This document shows positions 9,908 to 21,994 of a stretch of DNA of 64,000 bases, piece by piece. Under the pieces are notes generated by a model. The model saw only the letters and a list, made by a program, of their open reading frames with translations. It did not search any database and was not told the DNA's origin. The position numbers were made by a program, and so were the translations under genes. Origin of the DNA: Gnetum montanum (lineage: Eukaryota > Streptophyta > Gnetopsida > Gnetales > Gnetaceae); contig MNCI01020276.1 of NCBI GenBank assembly GCA_015680685.1, positions 43,509 to 107,508 on the forward strand. Direction: 5' to 3'. How positions within the stretch are numbered: the stretch's first letter is position 1; each line of letters starts with the position of its first letter.

Positions 9908-9927
9908 TGGCATCAGAGACATAGGTT
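9908..9927 (+). promoter_or_regulatory. Primer binding site of element H (tRNA-Met-like)
   Basis: TGGCATCAGAGACATAGGTT closely follows the TGGTATCAGAGC pattern complementary to initiator tRNA-Met, directly after the LTR tail. Confidence 0.7.
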
Positions 9928-10049
9928 GGTTAAGTACATAATGGATTATGGTGTTTTGTAGTGATATCAAATTGTAGATATGGATGTAAACATAATAAAC
10001 ATATGAATGTTAAATCTAGTAACCAAATGATACTCTTGAACCCATCTAA

Positions 10050-10980
10050 AATCCATTGGAAGAGAATGAGATAGGACTAAAGAATCAAAATTTGAATCTT
10101 TTAAATCCTATTTTGAACAAAGATGTTATCTAGGTGAACATCACTTAGCAATTATTAAAATTTTTTCATCAACAAAGAAAGAAGCATCCAAATACATCTT
10201 TCTCACATGTTAGTTCTAGTAGTGGTAGATAACTCTTGTGTATAGAACTTATGAAGAAATTCCTTAAGCTAGGAGCACCTACCTTCAAGGGTGAGAAGGA
10301 CCCCATCTTTGCTATTGAGTTATTAGAGAATATCAATAAAGCTTTCAAGTTTATGAAATACACTCTAGAGTAGTAAATGCAATTAGCAATGTGCCAGCTT
10401 AAGGGTACAACTAGTCATTGGTGGGTTACCTAGAAGAAGACTAGGCACTGAAAGGATTATGATGTTTCTTGGAGCATGTTCCTAATCACCTTCAATGAAA
10501 TTATATTCTTGAGAAATATATGGAGACTAAGGTAGATGAGTTCTACTAGTTATTCCAAGATAGCTATTTTCTTTCTAAGTATGATGCAAAGTTTGAGCAA
10601 AGTATGTATATTATACATAAAATGTGAATGAAAAGTTTAGAGCCTTACATTTCATTTGCAAACTATGTCCCTTCGTCAAGGATCACTTACTTTCCCATCA
10701 TCTTGAGACATATGAAGAAACTCATTTTTTTAGTAGATCTAGTTCAAGTAGATTATTAAAGCAGCATGTCATGAACATTTCTAAAAGAGGAGCCAACCCT
10801 CTTCTAAGGAAAAACTAGGTGGATCCAAGTAAGGCTAGAAGATGGGTAGTGATAGTTAGCAATAGTAATAGTCCAAGACTGATGGGATCACTCATGAAAC
10901 CTTAACATGCTTCGCCTATAAGAAGGTTGGACATCTCCGTAACGACTATTCCAACTATTTCATTCTTGACCAGTTGAGTT
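10050..10980 (+). pseudogene. gag of element H
   Basis: The core reads FLKLGAPTFKGEKDPIF, then CQLKGTTSHWWVT (about 10395-10430) and VSWSMFLITFNE, the W-rich pattern of Tekay Gag. A zinc knuckle follows at about 10908-10957 (CFAYKKVGHLRNDYS). Its second and fourth zinc-binding positions are now Tyr where the family has Cys; each fits one G-to-A change. Multiple stops interrupt the frame. Confidence 0.7.
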
Positions 10981-11109
10981 ATAAGAGGTTTAACCATCTA
11001 AAGTATTTAGGTGGTGGTGGATCCCAATAGGATGGTAGACCTATAGGTGACCAAGGAGCTACAAGTACTAGGGCATAGATTTGAGTTTATGCTTTAATTA
11101 ACTAGCTAG

Positions 11110-11450
11110 TAGGTATGCAAGTAAACATTGTGATGGAAACTAAAGATATGATTTTTAGTTTTGTAGTTTTGATTCTTCTTTATCTCGATGTGAGTCATTT
11201 TTTTGTTAATTCAAGGATGGTTAGTTGTTTGGGCTTGGATAGATAGTTGTTGAATCAAGGGTTAGTGATCAAGACCATTAGTGGTAGCATTCTCATAGCA
11301 GACCAAGTGTGTAGGTTTGTATCCTTGGGGATGCATGATGTCTCTTGCCTCAATGATATTCATGTTATGATTCTAGGAGAGTATGACATTAACTTAGACA
11401 TAGATTAGTTATCTTAATATTAGGAAAGTATAGATTGATATCATAAGGTA
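11110..11450 (+). pseudogene. Aspartic protease of element H
   Basis: The C-terminal part of a retropepsin is readable: VSCLGLDR, a VIKTISGSI strand, QVCRFVSLGMHDVSC and VMILGEYDINLDID, which parallels the family LILLDMxxFDVILGMDWLS pattern. The active-site triplet is not clearly preserved. Stops are present. Confidence 0.5.
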
Positions 11451-11497
11451 CTTTTCTTAGTGACCATCTTAGTGACCAATGATGGCATATTGTAACC

Positions 11498-12440
11498 ATG
11501 CATACTAAGTCATGCCATGTTAAGTTGGATTTGGTCTATTCAAGGTCTTTTCATCACTTGATGCAGAAAGGCCATCTATGCTATGTGGTTTTAGTTAATG
11601 AATCCAGTTCATGGGAGGTTGATAAGATTCCAATGATTCATGAGTTTCTAGATGTATTTCATTTAGAGTTTCTTGGTATGCCTTCTAGGAAAGATGTTGA
11701 GTTTTGGATTACTCTCAAACTAAGTGTAGGGCCTATCTTCAAGGTTCCACATAATATATCACCAATTAAGTTAGTGAAATTAAAGATTCAATTTCAAAAG
11801 CTATTGAATAAGAACATGATTCATCCAAGTATGTCTTCCTGGGGTGTGCTTATTTTCTTTATCAAGAAGAAGGATAGCAACTTAAGATTGTGCATTGATT
11901 ATTGATAGCTCAACTAGGTGACTATAGAGAACACATATATTTACCATGGATATATGATTTATTTAATTAGTTAAGGGGAGCTCACATGTTTTCATAGATA
12001 GATTTGAATTTTGGATACCACTAGGTTCACATAAAAGAGACAAATGTTTCTGAGATAACCATCAAGAGTTAGTATGGATATTATGAATTCATAGTTTTGC
12101 TATTTGGACTACCTAATGCTCATTTTATGTTTATGAACCTTATAAATAGTGTTATATGGTCATACCTAGATCAATTTATCATTGTGTTCATTAATGACAT
12201 ATTGATATGCTTACAGTTAGATTAACTTCATGAGTAGCAATTGAGGATGGTATTGTAGACTCCTAGGGAGCATCAATTATATGCATAATAATCTAAGTGT
12301 TTATTTTGGCATAAGGAGATCTAGTTCTTGGGACATGTTGTTTCAAAGGCTAGAGTGGTGGTGAATCCACCAAGATTTTCATAATCAAAGAATGACCTAT
12401 TCTTAAAAACATTAGAAACGTTCATAGTTTTTTGGGGTTG
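11498..12440 (+). pseudogene. Reverse transcriptase of element H
   Basis: The longest open stretch (11498-11905) holds the RT N-terminus: IPMIHEFLDVFHLEFLGMPS, KAPYxMxP-like HNISPIKLVKLK, IHPSMSSWGVLIFFIKKKD and RLCIDY. Further on, IYGYYEFIVLLFGLPNAHF-like and VFINDILIC-like peptides (about 12070-12215) represent the palm. The catalytic F-x-D-D motif reads INDI, so one of the paired Asp residues is Asn. RT would copy the element RNA; this copy is inactive. Confidence 0.75.
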
Positions 12441-13490
12441 GAAAGTTATTAAAATAGGTTCATTAAGAAATTTTCCCACATTGCTTCATGTTTGATAAAG
12501 TTACTATGGAAGGAAGTTGGATTCAAGTGGAATCCCACATTATCAAGATACTTTTAATAAGCTTAAAAGTAAACTAATCTTGAATCATATTCTAATCTTA
12601 TCCACTCTTGGTAAGCCATATTGTGACATCCCATTCCCGAATGTTGTAAAAATACGATTGCTTAATTTATTGCATTCATCATTTTCTTAGATAATATTAT
12701 GGAAACATCATAAATACTTAATAAATGAATTAATTGGTAACTAAATAATTGGTACTTTGGAATAAAAAGAGGAAAATGAAAAACTTTTATTAATAGAAGA
12801 GAGTACTATAATGCCCTTTGGGTTACCTTCTTATGCCACTTAAGCCTTAGAGGCAATCCGACACTGCCACCAAGGTTAGGTTGTCCTGCCAAAGAGATGA
12901 TTAGTCCCTTATTTTTGCACTTCACCCAGCTCCCATCACTTACCTATTTTGGCTCTGCAACTCCATGCCATCATGACCTCTAAACCTAGCCTTAATGACA
13001 TAAGTCAAACCCTTTCCCAAGTGATACATGAATAATCGTATCTCCTCATAACAAGGTGCCCCTTCATTTGAAGGTTAATTACATTGTTTACAATTGTTTC
13101 CACCCTTAAAAAGGGATGGGATGTTACACATATGATGTTTGATCTGATGTGTTAAGTGATGGTTATAGGTGTATCCTTATGTAAAATGCAAAAGTGATGG
13201 CATATGCATTGAGATAGCTTAAACCTCATAAGATATAGTATTCTGATCATGCTTTGAAGTTAGATATAATTATGTATGCTTTGAAGATGTGATGCCATTA
13301 TTTGTATGATAAATAGATGATTATTTAGAGTAAACATAAGGGATCGCAATATTTTATTAATCAACTAGTACCAAATAGCTAAAAGCAACATCATTGCAAA
13401 TACTCTAAGCTAAGTGGCTAGTAAGCTTCACACTCAAGTGATTTAGTTAGATGTATTAGAGTATATACATGTAGCACAATAATACGATCC
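12441..13490 (+). pseudogene. RNase H of element H, split by a solo LTR
   Basis: The N-terminal half ends at LGKPYxx (about 12605-12621). It resumes at 13134 with YSDVLSDGYRCILM-like and KVMAYALRxLKPHK (about 13190-13235), then DHALKLDIIMYALKMxCHYLYD. A tail similar to the family NxVADALSR end lies at about 13390-13430. The solo LTR 12622-13128 separates the two halves exactly. RNase H would degrade the RNA strand of the hybrid. Confidence 0.65.
12622..13128 (+). repeat. Solo LTR (or small LTR element) inside RNase H of H
   Basis: 507 bp starting TGTGACATCCCATTCCC and ending GGGATGGGATGTTACA, so the ends form an imperfect inverted repeat of about 15 bp. Perfect 5-bp duplications CATAT flank it (12617-12621, 13129-13133). 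There is no coding and no internal primer site. Termini and duplication size fit a chromovirus solo LTR left by recombination between two LTRs; a TRIM-type miniature element is the alternative. Strand is arbitrary. Confidence 0.8.
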
Positions 13491-14875
13491 TTGATGCATA
13501 TAGTAGAAATAGGTAAGAGATTCATTATTATTTTTAGTTTTGTATGGTTTGCTTTATTTTAGGGATTGGATCTTTATACCAAAATATTTACATTAGCATC
13601 TACTAGTGGAAGCTCTTCTAAGTAAGTTTTAGATGCAACTTAGTAGTGAAAGAATATATCAATTTTTCAGGTGAATGTATTAGTATCTAAGATGTTTAAT
13701 GTTTTCTTCATTTTTAAATAGTAATGTTATTGGTTACAATTTGTGTATGTCTAGGTATGAGGTAGAAGATGGAGGGAGCTCAAAGGGCTTAGAACCTGAA
13801 TGGTCATGAAGGTAGAGATCCATAAAGGAAGAAATGAGGTAGTGGGCCTAGAGAAAGAAAGGAGAAGCAACATTTAGAAAGCTCAAAAGTTGCAAAGCTC
13901 ATGGAAGAAGATTTTTCATTTTTGAGTTCCTTATCTTTTCCATTTTTCTTACTTAACATTGATAATGTACATAACCCAAAGCTGTTATCTCACTCTTAGG
14001 GCTATTGTTTGATCTTCCTATATCTCTTCCTCTTTCCTTGATTATCTTGTTCATTTTAGATCCTTTTAGGTTAAGGAAGGAAATATGAATTAAAACTTAT
14101 ATCTTAATGAGTTTTTGGAGGCTTATTGTTGGTTCAGCAGTCCCAACATAAGGATCTATTGGAGTAACTTCATTTGTTGAAGGTATGGGTAGGCAAGCTT
14201 GTGCAAGAAATGGTTTGTCTTACATATAAAATATAAAGCTCAATCCTAAGCTAATTGGCCTTCCTCTAATTCTATACTTGCTCAATCACCATCGATTTGG
14301 AAAGTTTAGTTTTAGTTAATACTCTAAAACTGTTGCATGAAGTTTGGTTAGTTTTTTTACAAGAATCATTCAATAAAATCTATCTTTTATTTGATTTATG
14401 ATTATTCTTTTCTGATTATTAGTATGTCTTTGGTCTCGTTCTAAATTTTGCATAAGTTTACTTTTTGTCAATTTATATTAGTCTATCATTCAGTTCAGAA
14501 CTTGTTTATATTACAAAATCTATTATTCTAAATTAGTTATTTAATTTTAGTTTTAAAAAACTTTAGTTTCACTTATTAATGTTATTACCAAACATTATTT
14601 GTCATTTTACCATTCCTTTGTTCAAGATTTTATGTTTTTACACAACTTTAGTATCTTTAATTTAATTTGCATTATGAACTACCACTAATATCATAATAAT
14701 ATAAGAGATTATTTTCATATAAAATTGATTTCAAAGATTACTTATTTAAAAATTTAAAACACCACATACATTCTACTAGCTGACTTTTTTTCAGGTTTGT
14801 GTACCCATGTGGGAGTTAACCTATGTGAAAGTCTTTTAAAATGTGTTAATTCAAAGGGTGTTGCCTATAACCAAA
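13491..14875. other. Unassigned AT-rich DNA between H and D
   Basis: No coding is supported. A segment near 13600 (CTAGTGGAAGCTCTTCTAAG) resembles 52577 (CTAGAAGTGGAAGCTCTACTAG). AATAAA with T-rich context occurs at about 14373. Probably eroded LTR or flanking transposon sequence. CCAAA at 14871-14875 is the left target duplication of D. Confidence 0.4.
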
Positions 14876-15012
14876 TGATGAATCACATTTTTAATCTGCT
14901 CCAACATTGAGTATCCGATGATGGAGCCTCGGTGTCAGGTATCCGATGTCGCAGCTAGGACACGATGTTGAATATCTGATGTCGTGGGGTATACGTCGGC
15001 CTATAAATATAG
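14876..15012 (+). promoter_or_regulatory. U3 promoter of 5' LTR D: TATCCGATG repeats and TATA box
   Basis: GTATCCGATGATGG, GTATCCGATGTCGC, ACACGATGTTGAATATC and GATGTCGTGGGGTATACG succeed each other at about 14910-14990, just before CTATAAATATAG at 15001. This takes the place of the CGATATCG array of the relatives. Confidence 0.6.
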
Positions 15013-15743
15013 CACTTGGGCTCACGATTTGAGATAGTTTTTCATTAATTTTTTTCATAGTTAGCAAAGCTCTTGTAGTTTGTGTTCTCCAGAGTTAAAA
15101 TATTTTCTGAGTGCCCACAACAGGAGTCTAAGTCTGTACGAATCTTTGTTTGAACACTAATGTACCTGAGTGCAGTAGTGTGATGGGAATAAAAATGAAT
15201 CTTTTTTGATCATCCCTATAGCACTGAGAATAGATTAATGTTTCCTTTAATGTACTTTACCTTCATGCACTTACATTAATGCATTTAAATTAAGTAATTA
15301 ATTTCTAGTTGTTAATGAACATAAGCATGACCACTTCAAGCATACATATAGTGCTTGGTAACCCAACAACGCTTAATGTTTGTAACCCAACAACATTATA
15401 TGTGTTCTTGATGTGTCCAAGAAAGTGGGATGGGTACTTGTGTTAGGCTAGTTGGGCAATGAATGAACTTGATCTTAAATTACTCTACCTTTCATTCTTG
15501 TTGTAGGTGATTAAACTTATAAAACATAAAATGAGAAAAATCATGTACCTCAATTACACTTAAACCATACCCTTGAGCTTCACAAGTGTAGTTGGGAAGA
15601 CAACGAACATTCCCAATGCCCATTTCACTTCCTAGAAGAACTAGTGTACTAGAGAACTATAGGTCTATAGAATTTCACCGGATCGCATATAAACACCTTA
15701 GTGATTTGTATGGTTGGGCATAGGGGTACCTCACTACTCATCA
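14876..15743 (+). repeat. 5' LTR of element D
   Basis: 868 bp starting TGATGAATCACATTTTTAAT and ending GGGGTACCTCACTACTCATCA. TATA box at 15002 (TATAAATATAG), AATAAA near 15189, R/U5 family block with duplicated TTGGTAACCCAACAAC-like units (about 15355-15395). The 3' LTR of this element lacks one of those units. Confidence 0.9.
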
Positions 15744-15744
15744 T

Positions 15745-15762
15745 TGGTGTTGTGCCAGGGAC
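15745..15762 (+). promoter_or_regulatory. Primer binding site of element D (tRNA-Asp-like)
   Basis: TGGTGTTGTGCCAGGGAC one base after the LTR end resembles the TGGCGCCGTTGCCGGGGA site complementary to tRNA-Asp that I recall for Athila/Tat elements. The match is degenerate. Confidence 0.55.
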
Positions 15763-15901
15763 CTTTTGGTTGTTTCATGTGCTATCTAAGATTTAGTGGA
15801 AACCATTTAAAATCATTCAAGTGAACCTTAGTGTTATCATATTTTATAATTACTACAACAAAAATTTAAAAGCACACTACATTTTTATCATCTAACTGAA
15901 A

Positions 15902-18420
15902 ATGTCTTCTTCTCACAGGAGCACTTCTCCACCCAAGTCTAATGGAGCTCATCAGCTGGTGCCTTAACAATATCGAATGGTATATGCTCATCTTGATGAG
16001 TATGTACCCAATTTCACCTTCATCCTACATTAGGATGAATAGCTACAGTGGTGTAACATGAATGGCAACATTGTGTTGCTACCCAATCGATCTGCTCTTA
16101 CAATGCTTCACCAAATGCTTATCTATCTAGATCTTTAGGAATGTTATGCTAAGTATGTTGTGCAAGATAGTAATGCTAGGGATTATTGTCCCACTAAGGC
16201 ACAACATCTCTGGGATCGATAGCTAGAACAACACCATGAATTTGCAAAGGGAAAAGGATTTAATGATTCCCCATTCTTGCTATACCAACAAGATGGTGGG
16301 GAATCCTTCTTTGGAAGTTTTTCATTCAGTGAAATTCCTCTCTTTAACTTCAGTGATAGAGGTTAAAACTAGAACTTACAGTCCACGATTCACAATCCTG
16401 GTTCTGGTAAGAATGGATCCAATGACAAAGAAGGATCCAAAGAGGCATGTCATGGCAAGGATGTGAACAAGAAACAAGATTGTAATCATGGTCGCGATCA
16501 CCGAATAGGTGGTAGCAGGCACCATGACAATGCTAATTCTCCTTCCTCTTTACATTCATCATCATCTTCTTCTTCTAGCTTTGATCATAACCATAGATGG
16601 TGAGACCATGATGGAGGTGACCAAAACAACTAACGAGACCAAAATGATTGAAGGGACCATCAAGAAAGGCAAGATCAAGGATGCAAACATTCAAGAGAGG
16701 CACATTGCCATGACCAAAGGGGTAGCAAAGGGCATCGTAGGCATCAAAATCAAGGCCTCAATGAGCCTTTTCTTGCTACCTAAAGCATGTTCAATATTGC
16801 AGAGGTAGTACGAATTCCAACAAGGCATGTGAAGGATAGTTAGATCAAAAGGCTAAACATGAACAATATTCCTTGATTCCAATGGGGATATAACTCTGAT
16901 CTGCAGAACCATCTCCAAGCTTTTTAAGATGCATGTGCCTTGTAGAATATAGAGAATGAGTGGCAAAAACTTAACTTGTTCCCAAAGACACTCATCAAAG
17001 AAGCAGAAAACTAGTATTGGTCCTTAGAGCCAAAATCTATCAAATGATGGAGTACCATGCTTGAATTATTTAATGATAAATATCAAACATACTCCAACGT
17101 GTCCAACTTGAGAAGGCAAATCCAAGGATGGAAACAAGGAACGCACGAACCCTTGAATGTTACCATTAGCCAATACTATTCTTTAATGCACAAATGTCCT
17201 AACCATGGTTATTCTCAATTGGATCAACTTCACCACATTGTAGATGGGCTTCGATCAGAAATGAGGAGAACCCTTGGTGTTTATGCCCAAGGAAAATTGT
17301 TAGAATTAAGCACCCATTAGATACAAAGACTAATAGAGTAAGTAACTAAAGAGGATGATGAATTAAGAAAAAGAGAAAGTGTAGAAGAGTACAACCATGA
17401 TCCTTCCATCCAAAAGAAGGAGGTTCGATTCTATGATAGTGAGGAAGAATCTGCACCTGATGAGGTGGCGAATAGGAAAACCTTGCCACTGCAAACATTT
17501 CAATCTAAAATTATGACCAAGGTTGATTGGTTATGGGATTCCATGGACAATAGATTTCAAGCTATCTTAAAAATTACTAGAGTCCAAAGAATAAAATAGG
17601 GATTGTGAGCATGGGAGACGTAAGAAAGTTGAATGTACCTATCAAAGAGGTAAGGGCAAGATTGATGCAATAGAAGAAGTTATGGGAAGTCAATCAGATG
17701 ATGATGGTGGGTGTGAAGTCTACTAGTATGAACAACCTAAGGGATGTTGCCCCATAGTGTCACACTTATAGGAGTCTAGGGTGTATGCTTTGAATCCATG
17801 ACTAACACAAAGGCAAACATCTAGAAGATTACCTTATCCTCAAGGTAATTTTAGGCAGTTCCACCAATAACAACAATATTATCCCCGTGGAACTCCATTG
17901 CAACCATATGAGTAGTATCAACAATGGCAGCTACAATAATCATGGGCATTTGCACCACCAAGGTAGCAATACCCTTACAGATAACCTGATCCATATGGGT
18001 ACTATGTTTAGCAACCCCTATCTCCACGTGACTTCTCTAATCATATTTCTACTTTCCAATCTCACTACCATCCAACTCATTCTCCACATGAAAGAAAGGA
18101 TACCACCTCTTACCCTTATCCTCCTCTTATTTCTACACATCTTCCTCCTCCAATCGCATAACTACCACCTGCTCCACCTATGCAGGGTGAACTACCAACT
18201 CAACCACAACAACAAAATGCTATTAGGGTCATTAACCTACAATCGATTAATCAACTGAGTGGTTCAAATACTCGATCAAAAAAAAGACTTTTCTTCTGAT
18301 AATGCAGTCCACCTAAGCCCTCAAATACACCTACAATTGATAACCTTATTCCTTTATCTTCCTCTGTATCAAATTCCTTCAAGTCCCCTTCAAATCAAAA
18401 TCTACCTAGGATCCATACTA
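15902..18420 (+). pseudogene. gag of element D
   Basis: The start ATG at 15902 gives MSSSHRSTSPPKS, matching the gag start of element C. An N-terminal domain with YAHLDEYVPNFTFILH and a MNGNIVLLPNRSA segment follows to about 16220. A His/Ser/Asp-rich region lies at about 16480-16700. The capsid-like core (about 16860-17320) has NEWQKLNLFPKTLIKEAE, MLELFNDKYQTYSNVSNL, CPNHGYSQLDQLHHIVDGL and MRRTLGVYAQGKL. The Cys/His block reads YEQPKGCCPIVSH (about 17728-17766), preceded by GCEVY. A Gln/Pro-rich tail ends near 18420. Roughly ten stops break the frame. Confidence 0.82.
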
Positions 18421-18479
18421 TGATGCTTACTCACACTATATCTGATTCAATCTATGCTAGAAACCTTTCCAAGAAGTTA

Positions 18480-19200
18480 GTAGATCCTAGAAGTCCTTTG
18501 ATTTATTTATAAATCGAATGAATCATGCAAAACTCTTCTCAACTCAAGTTCTAGTGTTAACTTGATCTCTCATGAGATGTATACTACATGGAACATACCT
18601 CCTTTAAAGAAGAGTAACATCATACTACAATTGGTAGACTGGTTCATCACTGTTCCATTAGGACTGGTAGAAGACATTGTGAGCACTATCCGTAAGTGGT
18701 CTTATCTTACTGATTTCCTAATGATCAAGGTGGAGAACTGCAAAGGGGATTTCCCAATCATCATGGGAAGGGCATGGCTTAGCACCATTGATGCAAGAAT
18801 GGGCATTAGAGATCTTTCCTTGAAAACATCCAAAGAAAATGCATTCAAAAATATCAAGAAGAAGCAAGTTACATGCATCACATATAGCGATACAGGGTGT
18901 AATTATGTGTAAAAAATCTGGGCCATGAAATAAGCATCTATCTCTACATGAAACTAGTGTGCACCAGAAGTAGAAATTAAAAGGTATCTATACATAATAG
19001 CCACAAAATAAGAGGGCACCCAGTGGTTGATGACTAATTCTAAGAGTAGCACACTTTGCATGGAACCAACTAAGAGCTTGACATGTGCATATGTCATAGG
19101 CATGAATGAACTAGAGTAGGTTCATCACCAACTCTCTAATGATGCAAATGATGATACTTGTTGGGAAGAGTTGGAGATTCCTAAAACTTTCAAGTAAGAG
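18480..19200 (+). pseudogene. Aspartic protease of element D, catalytic site mutated
   Basis: Long open frame 18562-18912 with EMYTTWNIPPLKKSN, LGLVEDIVSTIRKWSYLTDF, MIKVENCKGDFPIIMGRAWL and STIDARMGIRDLSL. The active-site peptide just upstream reads LLNSSSSVNLIS (about 18530-18565) where A, B and C have LLDSGS. Asp to Asn and Gly to Ser are each single G-to-A changes and would abolish catalysis. The linker to RT has the TQWLMTNSKSST and TCAYVIGMNELE segments. Confidence 0.82.
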
Positions 19201-19230
19201 CCCCTTGAACTGAAAACACTACTAGTCAAC

Positions 19231-20130
19231 ATGGAATATGTGTTCTTAAAAAATGGGAAGTTGGTCATAATCAATGCAAATCTTGCTCCAAAGCAAAAAA
19301 AGATGTTGTTGAATGTGTTTGAAAAATGGTCAACAGCTTTTGCTTGGTCATATCCTGAACTCACAGGGATTGATCCTAGGATATGTCAACATCGCATCTA
19401 CACTAAATTGGCCATGAAAGAGACAAACACAAAGATGATTGAACCCCAAACTGAAACAAATTATTAAAGAGAAAATCAAACAGCTCCTCAAGGTGGGGTT
19501 CATTTATTCCATTGCAGATAGTAAGTTTGTTAGTCCACTCGTAATTGTGCCAAAGAAAGGAGGCAAGTGGCAGGTTTGCATTGATTTTCAGCTACTAAAT
19601 ATGGCAACATTCAAGGACCATTTTCTTTTGTCATTTGTTAATCAAGTGTTAGATACAATATCTGGGCATTACTACTACAGTTTTCTAGATCGTCATAGTG
19701 GCTATAACCAAATTCAAATTGCACTAGAGGACTAGGTGAAGACAACATTCATGAGTTCTTGGGGGACTTTTGCATATCAAAAGATGCCATTTGGTCTATG
19801 CAATGCTCTTACTACATTCCAACACCTAGTTCTAAGAATTTTTCAATAGCAAATCAAAAGTGGTATGGAAATCTTCATGAATGACTTCTTCACTTATGGA
19901 GCTAGATTTGAGCAAGCCCTAGACCACCTTAAGCAAGTGCTAAAATGAGGTGTTGAAACCAACTTGTGGCTCAATTGGCAAAAGAGTCATCTAATGGTCC
20001 AAGAAGGCATTGTATTGGGATACAGGATATCACAAGAAGGAATTTAGGTAGACCTTGAGAAAATAAGGATCATCCAAGGAATAACCCATTAACCAAAAAT
20101 TGTCAAAGATGTTTGATCATTCCTTGGGCA
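19231..20130 (+). pseudogene. Reverse transcriptase of element D
   Basis: The connection SFAWSYPELTGIDPRICQH (about 19335-19390) leads into RT: KQIIKEKIKQLLKVGFIYSI, SKFVSPLVIVPKKGGKWQVC, DFQLLNMATFKDHFLLSF, YYYSFLDRHSGYNQIQIALE, GTFAYQKMPFGLCNALTTFQ (about 19765-19825). The catalytic motif reads IFMNDFF (about 19871-19890) instead of the expected M-D-D-F, one Asp being Asn. SPLVIVPKKGG and the MPFGLCNA block place it near Athila. Stops occur at about 19733, 19849 and 19946. Confidence 0.88.
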
Positions 20131-20199
20131 TACTAGCTATCACTGGTAATTCATAGAGAATTTCTCTAAGATCACAAAGCTATTGGTGGAGCTAACAAA

Positions 20200-20592
20200 G
20201 AAAGATGCTCTCTTTTAGCTCCATTTCATGTCATGATGGAGGCATCAAATTATACCTTGGAAGCCATGCTTACATAGATGGATGACAAGAAACGTCCATA
20301 CTACATCCACTACGCTAGCTAAAGCATCATAGATGCACAACTAAACTACACCAAAATAGAAAAGGAATTGATGGTAGTGGTGTTTACTTTAGAGAAGTTC
20401 AGGCATTATGTGCTTGGATACAAGATTTTTATGCACATGAACCATAGTGCCATTTGCTTCCTGATGAATAAGCCAATGGTGATACCCTGTGTTATACAGT
20501 GGTTGGTGATCTTGCAAGAATTTGATCTTACGATGGTAGATCAAAAGGGCATTGAGAATGTGGTCACTGATCACTTGTCTCAATTATGATGG
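20200..20592 (+). pseudogene. RNase H of element D
   Basis: Open frame 20368-20589 carries VVVFTLEKFRHYVLGYKIF, a MNHSAICFLMNKP segment (the family has D-H-A here, so the catalytic Asp is Asn), IQWLVILQEFDLTMVDQ and IENVVTDHLSQL, the classic N-V-x-D-H/A-L-S end. No second archaeal-type RNase H is seen, which argues against Ogre/TatI elements. Confidence 0.82.
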
Positions 20593-20839
20593 GACAACTA
20601 AGAAGAAGAAAATCCACTATCTAATATGTTTTCTTGTGAACTCCTCTTTACTAGGGCTAACAATTTCCCAATAAGCCTAAATGGTATGATGGCATTCGCA
20701 CCTATCTTCTCACCCAAGAGATGCCACGAGGGTTGGACCACAGGAAGAAACAATAGTGTCTTCACTAGGAAAAACACTTCATGGAGATCAACAGACACCT
20801 CTACAAGGTGTGCACCGATGGCCTAGTTTGTTGGTATGT

Positions 20840-21950
20840 CCCTGATGCCGATCAACTATGTGCTTTCCAAGACACTCATGAAGGTCCTTGTGGAGGACAC
20901 TCTGCTAGGAGACACCGACCATTAAAATCCTAATGGCATGGTACTATTGGCCAACAATCTTCAAGCATGCTCACCATTACATCTACTCGTGTAAATGATG
21001 CCAACAAGATGGTGGAATAACTGCTCAAATGGAGCAACTTCAACAATGGATTCAACCATTGGAACCCTTTGACATCTGGGGCATTGATTTCATGGGTTCC
21101 ATCACATCCATGTCAAATGAAAAGGCATACATCATAGTCGCTATTGACTATTATACAAAATGGGTAGAAGCAGTAGTTGTCATCAACTGTACATCTTCTA
21201 CTACTGCTCAATTTGTATACCAAAATGTTGTAAATATGTTTGGTGTGCCATGTGCATTAATTTCTGATAATGGAACTCACTTTACAAGTGCTTTTTAGAA
21301 GCACATGCAATGCTTAGGGGTTAAACATAAACTCACAACATCCTACCACCCCCAAGCTAATGGTCAAGCTAAGGTTACCAATAGAGAAATCATAAGAATT
21401 CTAACAAGAACTATTAGTAAATAGAGGAAAGACTAGAGCACAAAACTCAACAATGCCCTTTGGGCCTACCACTCAACATGAAAACTTCCTATAGGCTATT
21501 CTCCCTATGAGCTTGTGTACAAAAAATTACCAACACTTCCTATTCAATCTGATCTCTATACACTTTCAACAACCTATGACCTTGACCTTGACTTGAGTCT
21601 AGCACAAAAAGAAAGACTAATGAATCTCAACCTACTAGATGAAACTTGATTGGTGGCCATATCATCTAATGAGTTGTACAAGGCCTACAACAAAAAGCAC
21701 CATGACCTTAAAATCAAAAAAGTCAAATTTCAATTGGGAGATAAGGTTCTCTACTAGAACCCCACACACGTACCTCAACTAACTAAGTTCCAAATGTTGT
21801 GGGAAGGACCTTACATCATTTACAATAATTTTTCTTCTGGGGCCATGATGATCGACAAACCTAAGAGCCTAGACAAGAAACAATTGGTTAATATCCAACA
21901 AATCAAACCTTTCCACAAGCATAAGCCAACTAATACAACAAATGCCTCAT
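20840..21950 (+). pseudogene. Integrase of element D
   Basis: An HHCC-type N-terminal zinc region is visible (GGHSARR, HAHHYIYSCK then stop, CQQDGG; about 20892-21015). The core reads FDIWGIDFMGSITSMSNEKA (first catalytic Asp, about 21068-21125), YYTKWVEAVVV, FGVPCALISDNGTHFTSAF (second Asp, about 21240-21298), and HPQANGQAKVTNREI with the third acidic residue (about 21350-21395). The C-terminal part has YSPYELVYKKLP and GDKVLY, ending IKPFHKHKPTN near 21935. It would insert the cDNA into the genome. Stops at about 21296 and 21421 disable it. No chromodomain follows. Confidence 0.88.
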
Positions 21951-21994
21951 AGGATGGACAACCACATTCCATATTTCAGATCTCCTCCTTTCAA

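Larger units (their letters stand above)
9563..13490 (+). mobile_element. Element H: Tekay/Del-like chromovirus, decayed
   Basis: Plus strand: LTR tail, tRNA-Met-like primer site, gag with zinc knuckle, protease, RT and RNase H in canonical Ty3/gypsy order. Integrase is not recognised after RNase H, so the element is truncated near 13490. The LTR is cut on the left by G. RNase H is split by a solo LTR at 12622-13128. Stops are frequent everywhere. The lineage call rests on resemblance of RT and gag to Tekay/Del elements. Confidence 0.75.
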
